A stretch of DNA of 64,000 bases from NCBI GenBank assembly GCA_963848475.1, contig CAWKDW010000016.1:177597-241596 (forward strand), written 5' to 3'. The stretch comes from Solirubrobacter sp963848475. Lineage in GTDB: Bacteria > Actinomycetota > Thermoleophilia > Solirubrobacterales > Solirubrobacteraceae. The translations under genes and the position numbers were made by a program. Shown piece after piece: positions 18,483 to 27,133 of this stretch; position 1 is the first letter of the stretch; each line of letters starts with the position of its first letter. The notes below the pieces were generated by a model, which saw only the letters and a program-made list of their open reading frames with translations, was not told the DNA's origin and made no database searches.

Positions 18483-19327
18483 GAGTGCTTTAGCTGCGGC
18501 GGCGAGCTCTCCGGCGGATGCGTAGCGGTCGGCTGGGTCCTTGGCCATGGCCATGGCGATGACGGCGTCGAGGGCGGCTGGGAGGTCGGGGCGGGCGCGG
18601 TGACGACCGGGGGCGGCTCGGTGATGTGGGCGTACATCGTCGCGATGTCGCCGCGCTTGTCGAAGGGGACGTCGCTCGGTGAGCAGCTGGAAGAGCACGC
18701 AGCCGAGCGCGTAGACGTCGGTGCGGGCGTCGATCGCCTCGCCGCGGATCTGCTCGGGGGCGGCGTAGTCGACGCTGCCGACGAACAGGCCGGTCTCGCG
18801 TCAGGCGCGTCTGGCGCGGCGTGCTTGGTGAGGCCGAAGTCGGTCAGGTAGACGTGGTCGGCCGGCGCCGATCAGGATGTTGGCGGGCTTGACGTCGCGG
18901 TGGACGAGGCCGCGGGCGTGGGCGGCGTCGAGGGCGGCGGCGACCTGCGCGACAGATCGCGCACGCGCGCCGCGGGTCGAGCCGCGCCGCTCGCGCGCGA
19001 TCAGCGTTCGCGAGGTCGATGCCCGTCGACGAAGCGCATCGCGATGAACAGCTGGCCCTCGGCCTCGCCGGCCTCGTAGACCGGGATCGACGTTCGGGTG
19101 GTCGATCGAGGCGGCGGTCTCGCCACTCGCGCTTGAAGCGCTCGCGGAAGTCCGGATCGGCGGCGAAGTTGGCGGCGATCAGCTTCAGCGCGACCGGGCG
19201 GCCCGAGCGCGACCTGCGTCGCGCGATAGACGATGCCCATGCCGCCACGGCCGGCCTCCGCCTCGATGCGGTAGCCGGCGAAGGTGGAGCCGGGCGCGAA
19301 GGTGGGGGCGGGTGTGATACCCCCCAC
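18468..19327 (-). CDS. Ser/Thr protein kinase, Hanks type (frameshifted)
   Basis: About 285 residues, GTG start at 19327 (GGITPAPTFAPGSTFAGYRI). After ignoring several single-base errors the full kinase core is present: P-loop AGRGGMGIVYRA, VALKLIA with the catalytic Lys, catalytic loop VHRDVKPANIL, TDFGLTKH, GSVDYAAPEQI, TDVYALGCVLFQLLTE and the C-terminal KDPADRYASAGELAAAAKAL. The frame ends inside a REP-like repeat, before any membrane helix. The helix plus beta-propeller just downstream looks like its missing sensor half, so the gene may once have been a receptor kinase. Confidence 0.8.
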
Positions 19328-19354
19328 GACGCCGGCACCCCCGCGGTTATTCCG

Positions 19355-20073
19355 TCACGGCCCTCCGCCGGAGGGAAGTGATGACCTGACCGGTGATCCA
19401 GCGCCCGCCTCGGAGCAGAGGAAGGCGATCAGCCGGGCGGCGTCGTCGGGCTCGCCCCAGCGACCGAACGGCTCCTGCGCCAGCACCGCCGCGTACGTCT
19501 CGGGCGGGGCGTAGCCGGTGTCGGTCGCGCCCGGATCGACGGTGTTGAGCGTGATCCGCTTGTCCGCTACGGCCGCCGAGAGGCTGAGCGTGAGCTGGTG
19601 CAGCGCGCCCTTGCCCGCGATGTAGGGCAGCGTCAGGGCATCGGACCGCGGTGCTGGCCGGAGGTCATCAGGATCACGCGGCCGCCCTCGCGCCCGTCGT
19701 GGCGGGCGTGGAAGGCCTGCACGAGCAGCAGCGGAGCGCGGACGTTGACCGCGAGCGCGCGGTCGATCTCCTCCGCGTCGAGCTCGCCGAGGCCGAGTCG
19801 CTGGAGTGCGCGTGGTTGACGACGAGCACGTCGAGATGGCCGCGGGATCGAGCGTCGACCAGCGCCTCGGGCGCGCCGGGGTCCGTGAGATCGAGCTCGG
19901 TGTGCCCAGCCGCCCGGCGGCGTCGCGCGCCGTCGTCGGCGCCCCAGGGCTGCGCGGCGTCGTGCGGCGTCCACGACTGCGTGAAGACCGTCGCCCCCTG
20001 CTCCTCGAGCCGCTCGACGATCGCGTAACCGATGCCGACCCGCCGGCCGACACCCGGTTACGAGCGCGTTCAC
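19355..20073 (-). CDS. short-chain dehydrogenase/reductase (frameshifted)
   Basis: About 235 residues from a GTG at 20073 that overlaps the preceding stop (GTGA). The corrected N-terminus reads VNALVTGVGRRVGIGYAI, the glycine-rich dinucleotide site. GGRVILMTSGQHRG precedes the catalytic YIAGKGAL (YxxxK), followed by TLNTVDPGATDTGY and FGRWGEPDDAARLIAFLCS, all standard for classical SDRs. Substrate unknown. At least three indels; the exact C-terminus (19355, or a TAA shortly beyond it) depends on how the last one is resolved. Confidence 0.8.
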
Positions 20074-20729
20074 AAGCCCAGTTCGCCGCGTAGCTGCGGC
20101 GGTAGGCGGCGCGGGCGTCGAGGACGCGGCCCACGTAGTCGCGCGTCTCCTGGAACGGGATGTGGCTCGCGACGCGGAAGCGCTCGCCCCTGCGCGAGGC
20201 CTCGGCGCGCCACTCGTCGACTTTGCCCTCCCCCGCGTTGTAGGCCGCGAGCGTGAGAATCGTGTTGCCCTCGTACTTGTCGAGCAGGTAGCGCAGGTAC
20301 CAGGTGCCGTAGGCGATGTTGATCTGCGGCGTGGCCAGATCGGCGCGCTCGAAGCGCGTGCCGCCGGACTTGTGCGCGATGTAGTCCGCGGTCTCGGGCA
20401 TCAGCTGCATCAGGCCCTTGGCGCCGGCGTGCGAGGTTGACGTCGCGGAAGCGCGACTCGGTGTAGATGACGCCGGCGATCAGCGACGGGTCCACCTTCT
20501 TGTCGGCCGCCTGCTGGCGGATCACGTCCTCGTGACGCAGCGGGAGCTTGAGCTCCTTGACCGCATGGTCGGCGGGCTGGACGAGGCTGACCACCGCGAT
20601 GATCACGAGCGCGAGGCCTCGCGCGAGCAGCAGTCGCCGGCGCAGCACCTGCATGCGGCGTGCGCGGGAGCGACCCGTTCGGGCCGCGGGCCGGCTCTGT
20701 CGGCGGGCGGTCGCAGGAGGTGCACTCAT
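20070..20729 (-). CDS. membrane-anchored lytic transglycosylase, SLT family (two frameshifts)
   Basis: Cleaves peptidoglycan glycan strands with 1,6-anhydro ring formation. One N-terminal membrane helix (LLLARGLALVIIAVVSLV), then the SLT domain: catalytic Glu in GVIYTESRF, then after an extra base near 20436 AGAKGLMQLMPETADYIA, GTWYLRYLLDKY and TLAAYNAGEGKVDEW. A second shift near 20093 restores the end (YAAELGL). The start lies 4 bp after coaE, and the stop overlaps the SDR start. Confidence 0.88.
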   Translation of the reverse strand: MSAPPATARRQSRPAARTGRSRARRMQVLRRRLLLARGLALVIIAVVSLVQPADHAVKELKLPLRHEDVIRQQAADKKVDPSLIAGVIYTESRFRDVNLARRRQGPDAADARDRGLHRAQVRRHALRARRSGHAADQHRLRHLVPALPARQVRGQHDSHARGLQRGGGQSRRVARRGLAQGRALPRREPHPVPGDARLRGPRPRRPRRLPPQLRGELGL

Positions 20730-20733
20730 CGGC

Positions 20734-21327
20734 TCAGACCATCAGCTTCGCAAGAACCCCCGACAGCTCCTGCTCGAGATCGCGCAAACTGCCGGAGTTC
20801 TCTACAGCGTACGTCGCCCGCGCGGCCTTCTCGGCCTGTGTGAGCTGTCGTGCGGTGCGTTCGTCGAGCGCCTCGTGCCCGCGGGCCCCGGCGCGCTCGG
20901 CGCGAACCGCCTCGTCGGCGACGACGGCGATCGTCGCGTCGTAGTTGCCGTCGAGGCCCGCCTCGAACAGCAGCGGCGTCTCGACCACGAGCGCCCGCGG
21001 CGCGGGAGAACGCCGTGACTGCGCCTCGCGCCACGCCGCGATCCGCTGCCCGACCAGCGGCCACAGCAGACCCTCGAGCCAGCGGCGGTCCTCGTCGGTC
21101 GCGAACGCGTGACGCGCGACCGCGGGCCGATCCACCCGCCCACCTGGGGCGACCTCGTCGCCCCAGCGCGCCACGACAGCGGCGCGCACCTCAGGATCGT
21201 CGTAGAGCTCGTGGACGACCCTGTCCGCGGAAATCGTCGCCGCGCCCAAACGTTCGAGCGCGGCGAGCGCCTCCGACTTCCCAGCGCCGATGCCGCCCGT
21301 CAGGCCGACGAACGGCGGCGCGGTCAC
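20734..21327 (-). CDS. coaE: dephospho-CoA kinase
   Basis: Last step of coenzyme A synthesis: phosphorylation of the ribose 3'-hydroxyl of dephospho-CoA. 197 residues, with P-loop GLTGGIGAGKSEAL at 8-21, the substrate motif SADRVVHELY near 34 and the lid-region signature VVETPLLFEAGLDGNYD near 115. ATG start overlaps the rpsA stop by 4 bp (ATGA). Confidence 0.95.
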   Translation of the reverse strand: MTAPPFVGLTGGIGAGKSEALAALERLGAATISADRVVHELYDDPEVRAAVVARWGDEVAPGGRVDRPAVARHAFATDEDRRWLEGLLWPLVGQRIAAWREAQSRRSPAPRALVVETPLLFEAGLDGNYDATIAVVADEAVRAERAGARGHEALDERTARQLTQAEKAARATYAVENSGSLRDLEQELSGVLAKLMV

Positions 21328-22841
21328 TCCTTCTCGGACTCCGCCTCCGCGGCCGGCTCCTCGGCGGGAGCCTCCTCGGCGGCCGGAGCCTCAGCCTCAG
21401 CGACCGGAGCCTCCTCGACGGGGGCCTCCTCGACGGCGGGAGCCTCGTCGACCGGGGCCTCCTCGACGGCGGAGCCTCCTCGACCGGGGCCTCCTCGACC
21501 GGGGCCTCGTCGACCGGCGGCCTCCGACGGCGGCGGCTCGTCCTCGTCGACCGGGGCGTCCACGACGGCGGCCTCGGCGGCCTCCGCCTCAGGCGTGTCG
21601 TCCTCGACGATGCCACCGGCCTGCTCGGCGAAGACGTCCTCGGACAGGCCCAGCTCAGGCATGTCCTCGAGGTCGCCCACGTCGCCCAGACCGTCGGTCT
21701 TACGCGGCAGGACCTGGCCCTCGACCCGCTTGATCGAGAGCGAGAGCCGGCGGCGCTCGGAGTCGATCTCGAGGATCTTGACCTTGACCTCGTCGCCCGG
21801 CGCGACGATCTCGCGCGGGTTCTCGACGTGCTGCTGGGCGAGCTCGGAGATGTGCACGAGCCCTTCCACGCCCTCGAGAATCTCGACGAACGCACCGAAC
21901 GCGACGACCTTGGTCACCGCGCCCTCGAGCTCGTCGCCCACGTGGTAGGTGTCGACGACACGCTGCCACGGATCCTCCTGGGTCTGCTTGAGGCCCAGGG
22001 AGATGCGCTGGCGATCGCGGTCTATATCGAGAACCTTGACCTCGACGGTCTGGCCGATCGACAGGATCTCGCTCGGGTGGTTGACGTGCGACCACGAGAG
22101 CTCGGAGATGTGGATCAGGCCGTCGATGCCGTCCAGGTCCACGAACGCGCCGAAGTCGACGATGTTCGAGATCTGGCCCTCGATGATGAGGCCGGGCTGC
22201 AGGCGTTCCAGGATGGCCTGGCGCTGCTCCTTGCGCTCCTCCTCGAGCACCGCGCGACGCGACAACACGACGTTGTTGCGAGAGCGATTGAGTTCTATGA
22301 CCTTCGTCTGGATCGTCTGACCCAGGTACTCGTCCAGGTTCGGCACACGGCGGATGTCGACCAGCGAGGCGGGCAGGAAGCCCCGCACGCCGAGATCGAC
22401 GATGAGGCCGCCCTTGACGACCTCGATGACCGCGCCGTTGACCGGCTCGCCAGACTCGGCGGCAGCTTCGATCTTGCGCCAGGCGCGCTCGAAACGAGCA
22501 CGCTTCTTGGACAGGATCAGGCGGCCGTCCTGATCCTCCTTCGTGAGGACGAGAGCGTCGACCTCTTCGCCGAGCTCCACCTCCTCATGGGGATCGACCG
22601 ACTTGCGGATCGAGAGCTCGTTATTGGGGATGACCCCTTCGCTCTTGTAACCGATGTCGACCAGGACTTCGTCCTTGTCGATCCGCACGACTTTGCCGGT
22701 AACGACGTCGCCCTCTTCAAAGGGGACGATCGTTGCGTCGTAGTTGGGGACGATCTGGCCGTCGATCTCGAGGAGCATCCCGTCGGAGCCCTCGACGACG
22801 CGAGCATCCGGGATGGCAGGGGGAGTGAGCGTGGCTTCCAT
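21324..22841 (-). CDS. rpsA: 30S ribosomal protein S1
   Basis: 505 residues from the ATG at 22841 (MEATLTPPAIPDARVVEG). The open frame runs on to 23171 but those codons overlap the divergent gene and are not S1-like. Four S1 RNA-binding domains are visible, starting near residues 45, 130, 215 and 300 (for example EGQISNIVDFGAFVDL and LEGAVTKVVAFGAFVEI), followed by an acidic Ala/Pro/Glu-rich tail. Two compensating indels near 21473 and 21513 turn part of the tail into GRRGPGRGGPGRGG; corrected, it is a VEEAP repeat. Binds mRNA on the small subunit during initiation. Confidence 0.95.
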   Translation of the reverse strand: MEATLTPPAIPDARVVEGSDGMLLEIDGQIVPNYDATIVPFEEGDVVTGKVVRIDKDEVLVDIGYKSEGVIPNNELSIRKSVDPHEEVELGEEVDALVLTKEDQDGRLILSKKRARFERAWRKIEAAAESGEPVNGAVIEVVKGGLIVDLGVRGFLPASLVDIRRVPNLDEYLGQTIQTKVIELNRSRNNVVLSRRAVLEEERKEQRQAILERLQPGLIIEGQISNIVDFGAFVDLDGIDGLIHISELSWSHVNHPSEILSIGQTVEVKVLDIDRDRQRISLGLKQTQEDPWQRVVDTYHVGDELEGAVTKVVAFGAFVEILEGVEGLVHISELAQQHVENPREIVAPGDEVKVKILEIDSERRRLSLSIKRVEGQVLPRKTDGLGDVGDLEDMPELGLSEDVFAEQAGGIVEDDTPEAEAAEAAVVDAPVDEDEPPPSEAAGRRGPGRGGPGRGGSAVEEAPVDEAPAVEEAPVEEAPVAEAEAPAAEEAPAEEPAAEAESEKE

Positions 22842-22865
22842 TAGCAGCCGGATACTGTAGCGAGA
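22842..22865. promoter_or_regulatory. 24-bp divergent start region of rpsA and a flavoprotein gene
   Basis: Only 24 bp separate the two start codons. Read toward rpsA there is TACAGT 12 bases before the ATG, a fair -10, and no Shine-Dalgarno sequence, suggesting a leaderless or nearly leaderless transcript. TACAGTA and TACTGTA read nearly alike on the two strands, so one element could serve both directions. Inferred from spacing and composition only. Confidence 0.35.
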
Positions 22866-24015
22866 ATGCCCGTACGAGCCACGAAGCGCGGGGCCGCCCG
22901 CGTGCCCTTTCCCCACGGTGCCGATGCCGACGTCCTGATCTGCGGCGCATCCTTCGCCGGGCTGACCGTTGCACGCGAGCTGCGTTCGACCGGAGCACGG
23001 GTGCTCGTGCTCGACCGTTACGAGATCGGCGAGCGCCAGACCTCGGCCTGCGCGGCACCCACGGAATGGCTGCGAAACCTCGGTCTTGAGGCCTCGATCC
23101 TGCAGACGTTCGACTCGTTGGTGCTCCACACCGCCGGCCATCGAGGCCGCCCGCTGGCCGCTGCCGTTCACATTCTCGACGTTCGACTACAGGCAGCTGT
23201 GCGCGCTGCTGGCCGAGCAGGGCGGCGAGGCCGAGTTCGAGACCGCCAAGATCGAGTCACGCACCGCAAGCACCGTGCACACCGACCGTGGCGACGTGAC
23301 CGCGCCGCTGATCGTCGATGCACTGGGCTGGAGACGGGTGCTCGGTCCGGGGGATAACGTCCAGCCGCCCGAGGCGCCGCTCTCGCGCGGCCTCGAGGTG
23401 CATCCGGCCGGCACCGGCGAGGACCTCGAGCTCTGGATCGATCCGCGCTACGTCGACGCCGGCTACGGCTGGTCGTTCCCCGCGCGCGACGAACTGCGCA
23501 TCGGCGTGGGCTCCTTCGATCCGCACGACCCGGTCAAGCAGCCGACGCTGCGCCTCGTGGAGGACGTCGCCGCCGAGCCGCACGGCTACCAGGGCAACTG
23601 GATCCCCCACCGGATCCGCCCCGCGACCGAGGACGGCGTGTTCTTCGTCGGCGACAGCGCCGGGCACTGCCTGCCGCTCTCCGCCGAGGGCATCCGCACG
23701 GCGTTCTACTTCGGGATCGCGGCCGGGCGCGAGTTGCGCGCCGTGGTCGAGGGTCGTCAGAACCGCGCGCAGGCGCTGAAGCGCTACCACGCCTTCAGCG
23801 GCTCGCATCGCTGGAAGTACGAGACGATCTACCTGACCCAGCAGTCGGTCCGGCACCTGCACGGCCGCCCGCTCGACACGCTGACGCGCCTGTTTTCGCG
23901 CCCGCGCGCGGCGAACTGGGCGTTCCGGCACTACCTGGACATCGCACCGCCGCAGTTCGCGGTGCCGGCGCCGCCCGCAGCCGTGAGGACGGCGCCGCGC
24001 GAGGTCGCCGCGTGA
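22866..24015 (+). CDS. geranylgeranyl-reductase-like FAD-dependent oxidoreductase (one frameshift)
   Basis: About 382 residues with one extra base near 23140. FAD motif ADVLICGASFAGLTVAREL at about 19-37, RYEIGERQTSACAAPTEWL near 48, DALGWRRVLGPGDNVQPP mid-protein and GVFFVGDSAGHCLPLSAEG near 255, all typical of the geranylgeranyl reductase/FixC-like flavoprotein family that reduces isoprenoid double bonds. Clearly paralogous to the product at 48688-49872, with near-identical motifs. Divergent from rpsA. The true substrate is unknown. Confidence 0.85.
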
Positions 24016-24022
24016 AGCGCGG

Positions 24023-24100
24023 CTACTCGATCACATCGGTGGAGTCCTCCAGCGGCTGCAGGTAGGACCGCTCGGCCGTGCACTCGGGCACGGTGATCAC
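24023..24100 (-). CDS. possible 25-residue peptide or displaced C-terminal tail
   Basis: GTG at 24100 overlaps the aminotransferase stop (GTGA) and opens a 25-codon frame reading VITVPECTAERSYLQPLEDS and TDVIE, ending in TAG. Its composition is protein-like, not the arginine-rich pattern of shadow frames. It may be a coupled small peptide, or the real C-terminus of the aminotransferase displaced by a one-base error. No family is recognised. Confidence 0.3.
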   Translation of the reverse strand: MITVPECTAERSYLQPLEDSTDVIE

Positions 24101-25341
24101 CCAGCCGCTACATCGTCCAGGCCCGCCTTGATCGCCTGGGCGAGGAGGTCGATGTGCTCCTGCTCGCAGATCAGCGGCGGCGAGACCGCGACGCCGCCCA
24201 GCAGCGGCCGCACGAGCACTCCGGCCTCGCGTGCGCCCGCCGCGAGCCGGGCGACGGCGCCGGCGTCCGCGTCGGGCGCGACCGCGACCGCGGCGAGGAA
24301 GCCGAGGCCGCCGCGGACTTCGCCCGCCGCCGGATGGTCGGCGAGCGGCTTCAGCGCGTCATACAGCGGCTGCTCAAGATCGCGGCCGCGGCGGATGATG
24401 TCCTCGCGTTCGTAGATCTCGAGCGTCGCCAGCCCGGCCGCGCAGACGGTCGGATGCCCGGCATAGGTGGCGCCGTGACGGAACATCGGCCCGCCGGGCG
24501 CCTCGAAGAAGGGTGCGGAGACGGTCTCGTCGACCACGACGCCGCCGAGCGGCAGATAGCCCGAGGTGACGCCCTTGGCGAACGTGATCATCGCCGGCTT
24601 GACGTCCTCCCAGCGCTCGACGCCGAACCAGGTCCCGAGCCGGCCGAAGCCGCAGATCACGGAGTCGATCACGAGCAGGATCCCGTGCTCGGCGCAGAGG
24701 TCGGCCGCGCCCTGGATGTAGCCGTCGGGCGGGACGTGGACGCCGCCGGCACCGATCACGGGCTCGCAGAAGAACGCCGCGACCTTCTCGGGCCCGACGC
24801 GCCGGATCTCCTCCTCCAGCGCGGGCAGCGAGTCGAACGGGACGCTGGAGATCTGCGGGACGAGCGGGCCCCAGTTGGTCACGTTGGCCTCGATCCCGCC
24901 GAGCGAGGTGCCGAAGCCGTGCGTGCCGTGGTAGCCCTGGGTGCGCGAGATCAGGTGCACGCGCTCGGGCTGGCCTTGATTGATGAAGTGGCGGCGGGCG
25001 AGCTTGGCCGCGACGTCGATCGAGTCGCCGCCGCCGCTGGTCAGGAAGACCTTGGCGTTCTCCATCGGGGCGCGCGCGGCGAGCGCGTCGCACAGCTCCT
25101 CCGCCGGGCGGTTGGAGAGGTCGGCGAACGTGTGGTAGGCCTCGATGCGCTTCATCTGCGCCGCGACGGCGTCGGCGATCTCTGTCCGGCCGTGCCCGAG
25201 GTTCGCGTACCAGAGCGACGCGGTGCCGTCGAGATAGCGGCGGCCGCCGGAGTCGAAGACCCACGGTCCCTCGCCGCGCTCGATGACCAACGCTTCGCGC
25301 GAAACCGCGCCCATGTCCGCAAAGGGGTGCCAAAACGCCAT
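24097..25341 (-). CDS. class III PLP-dependent aminotransferase (omega-transaminase type)
   Basis: 414 residues from the ATG at 25341; a TTG at 25350 overlapping the upstream stop (TTGA) is an alternative start. Motifs: GTASLWYANLGHG near 40, FLTSGGGDSIDVAAKL near 100, FCEPVIGAGG near 190, the cofactor-binding acidic stretch LVIDSVICGFGR, and the Schiff-base lysine in MITFAKGVTSGYLPLGG near 265. Moves amino groups between an amine and pyruvate or another keto acid. Follows an HSL-type esterase on the same strand. The exact amine is unknown. Confidence 0.92.
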   Translation of the reverse strand: MAFWHPFADMGAVSREALVIERGEGPWVFDSGGRRYLDGTASLWYANLGHGRTEIADAVAAQMKRIEAYHTFADLSNRPAEELCDALAARAPMENAKVFLTSGGGDSIDVAAKLARRHFINQGQPERVHLISRTQGYHGTHGFGTSLGGIEANVTNWGPLVPQISSVPFDSLPALEEEIRRVGPEKVAAFFCEPVIGAGGVHVPPDGYIQGAADLCAEHGILLVIDSVICGFGRLGTWFGVERWEDVKPAMITFAKGVTSGYLPLGGVVVDETVSAPFFEAPGGPMFRHGATYAGHPTVCAAGLATLEIYEREDIIRRGRDLEQPLYDALKPLADHPAAGEVRGGLGFLAAVAVAPDADAGAVARLAAGAREAGVLVRPLLGGVAVSPPLICEQEHIDLLAQAIKAGLDDVAAG

Positions 25342-25346
25342 GCGCG

Positions 25347-26207
25347 TCAACCTATCGAGGAGCGAATCGCGACCGCCGCCTCGCGCACGGCGTCACGGGC
25401 GATCGCGGTCGTCTGCCAGCGCCAGAAGCCGTGGATCGCGCCCTCGCGGCGGCGCAGCGTGACCGGGACACCGGCCGCCTCGAGCGCGGAGGCGTAGGCC
25501 TCGCCCTCGTCGCGCAGGACGTCGTGGCTCGCGGTGAGGATGTACGCGGGCGGGGCGCCTTCCAGGTCGGTGGCCCGCAGTGGCGAGGCGTCCGGGTGCA
25601 ACCCGTCGGCACCGTCCAGGTACAACCCCCAGAAGCGCTGCATCGCCGCCGCGGTGAGCCCGTAGCGCGCGTCGAATTCGGCGTAGGACGGCGTGTTCAC
25701 GCCCGCGTCGGTGACGGGATAGACGAGCAGCTGGAGCTTGATCTGCTCGCGCAGCCGGCGGGCGACGACCGCCGCGAGGTTCGCGCCCGCCGAGTCCCCG
25801 GCGATCACGTCGGGGGCGAGCGCGCGCGTCACCGCGAACGCGTCCTCGAGCCCGGCCGGAAAGGGATGCTCGGGCGCGAGCCGGTAGTCGGCGCTGACCA
25901 CGCGGGCGCCCGACTCGCCCGCCAGCGCGCGGCAGACGGCGTCGACGGAGTCCAGCGTGCCCAGCACCCAGCCACCGCCGTGCAGGTAGACGACGGTCCC
26001 GCGCGCTTCCTCGGGCTCGTAGATCCGCACCGGGACGCCGCCGGCGGTGTCGTCGCGGACGTGCGCGATCGGCGGCCCCTCCCCGGCGAGATGCTCGGTC
26101 TCGGCCAGGTGCGCGGCCCGCGCCTGGTCCACGGGCACCGTCTCCGGTGCCGGGCCGTCCAGGCTGTCGAAGCCTTCGAGGATCTGCTGGATTTCGGGGT
26201 CGAGCAC
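25347..26207 (-). CDS. alpha/beta hydrolase, HSL-type esterase (family IV)
   Basis: 286 residues. HGGG oxyanion motif in YLHGGGWVLGTLDS near 75, nucleophile elbow GDSAGANLAAVVAR with catalytic Ser near 140, and the catalytic His in REGAIHGFWRW near 265. Probably hydrolyses short acyl esters. No signal peptide. Starts with an ATG at 26207; a terminator-like hairpin lies about 90 bp upstream. Confidence 0.92.
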   Translation of the reverse strand: MLDPEIQQILEGFDSLDGPAPETVPVDQARAAHLAETEHLAGEGPPIAHVRDDTAGGVPVRIYEPEEARGTVVYLHGGGWVLGTLDSVDAVCRALAGESGARVVSADYRLAPEHPFPAGLEDAFAVTRALAPDVIAGDSAGANLAAVVARRLREQIKLQLLVYPVTDAGVNTPSYAEFDARYGLTAAAMQRFWGLYLDGADGLHPDASPLRATDLEGAPPAYILTASHDVLRDEGEAYASALEAAGVPVTLRRREGAIHGFWRWQTTAIARDAVREAAVAIRSSIG

Positions 26208-26299
26208 CCCCGGCAGGCTAGGCGACGAACTGGAAAGCGCGCGACGAGGCCCTGCAAGTCCGCGGCGGAGCCCTGCAGATCGAAGGGGATCGCTTCAAC

Positions 26300-26333
26300 G
26301 GGCGGACCGCGCGTGCTTGCGCGCCGGCCGCCC
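26300..26333 (-). terminator. GC-rich hairpin between coxG-like gene and esterase gene
   Basis: GGGCGG (26300-26305) pairs with CCGCCC (26328-26333), with further pairing of GCGCG and CGCGC inside. There is no U-tract, as usual in very GC-rich genomes. It sits in the 141-bp gap after the coxG-like stop. The rest of that gap shows nothing notable. Confidence 0.4.
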
Positions 26334-26348
26334 GCTGACGGGCCGTCC

Positions 26349-27101
26349 TCAGCGCCGGATCAGGCGAATCAGGATCAGGAGCGCGACGACGCCGCCGACG
26401 ACCGGGATCGCGCGCTTGATCACGGCCTCGCGACTCGCCTCACCGAGGTCCAGGACGTCGTCCGTCGGGCGCGTCGTGGTCTTCGTCGAGGTTCCGGACG
26501 AGGCGCTCGGGATCGTCGGCTCCGCGTCGGCGCTGGAGACGCCGGAGGAGGCGCCGGCGACGCCGGTGTCCTCGACCGTGGTGCTCGGCTCCGCCGCGGC
26601 GGCCTCGGGCTCCGCCGCCACTTCGGCCTCCGGCGCGGCGGCCGCGGCGCCGTCGCTGCGCATCTCCTCCGCGAGGCAGTCGGCGAAGCGGCCCATCAGC
26701 TTGGCCGAGACGTCCTGCATGACGCCGCGGCCGAACGAGGCCGCCGGGCCGGTGATGCGCATGTCGGTGACGACGGAGACCTTGGTCCCGTCCTCGACCT
26801 CGGTCATCGTCGAGGTGATCGTCGCCGCGGCCGTGCCCTGACCGCGAGCGTCCTTGGCCTGCGCCTTCATCGCGACGACGTGGGCGACCTCGTCGGCCTC
26901 CTCGATCTTGACCGTGCCCTTGTAGCTCGCCGTGATCGGCCCGATCTTGATCTTCATCGCGCCCTTGAAGACGCCGTCCTCGCCGCCGCCGGGCTCGACC
27001 GTCGCGCCCGGCAGACAGGGAGCGACGCGGGGGACGTCCAGCAGGACCGCCCACGCCTGGTCGATCGACGCTGGAACCGTGAACTCGTTCTCAAGCTTCA
27101 T
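26349..27101 (-). CDS. CoxG/SRPBCC-family protein with C-terminal membrane anchor
   Basis: 250 residues from the ATG at 27101, preceded by GAGGAGGCCCGAG. The first 145 residues are a CoxG (carbon monoxide dehydrogenase subunit G-like) lipid-binding fold: ENEFTVPASIDQAWAVLLD and LPGATVEP, then TGPAASFGRGVMQDVSAKL. An Ala/Glu/Ser/Thr-rich linker of about 70 residues leads to a final membrane helix (AIPVVGGVVALLILIRLI). Membrane-anchored CoxG proteins recruit quinone-using enzymes to the membrane, but no CO dehydrogenase genes are nearby, so the partner is unknown. Confidence 0.85.
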   Translation of the reverse strand: MKLENEFTVPASIDQAWAVLLDVPRVAPCLPGATVEPGGGEDGVFKGAMKIKIGPITASYKGTVKIEEADEVAHVVAMKAQAKDARGQGTAAATITSTMTEVEDGTKVSVVTDMRITGPAASFGRGVMQDVSAKLMGRFADCLAEEMRSDGAAAAAPEAEVAAEPEAAAAEPSTTVEDTGVAGASSGVSSADAEPTIPSASSGTSTKTTTRPTDDVLDLGEASREAVIKRAIPVVGGVVALLILIRLIRR

Positions 27102-27133
27102 CTCGGGCCTCCTCGAAAGTCTTGCGGGTGAGA

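Noticed and set aside
12460..20073. A large pseudogene field
   Set aside because: Indels are single-base, family motifs are intact between them, and the same error type hits essential genes elsewhere, so sequencing error is the simpler explanation.
22842..23171. N-terminal extension of rpsA
   Set aside because: Codons are not S1-like and lie opposite the clearly coding flavoprotein gene.
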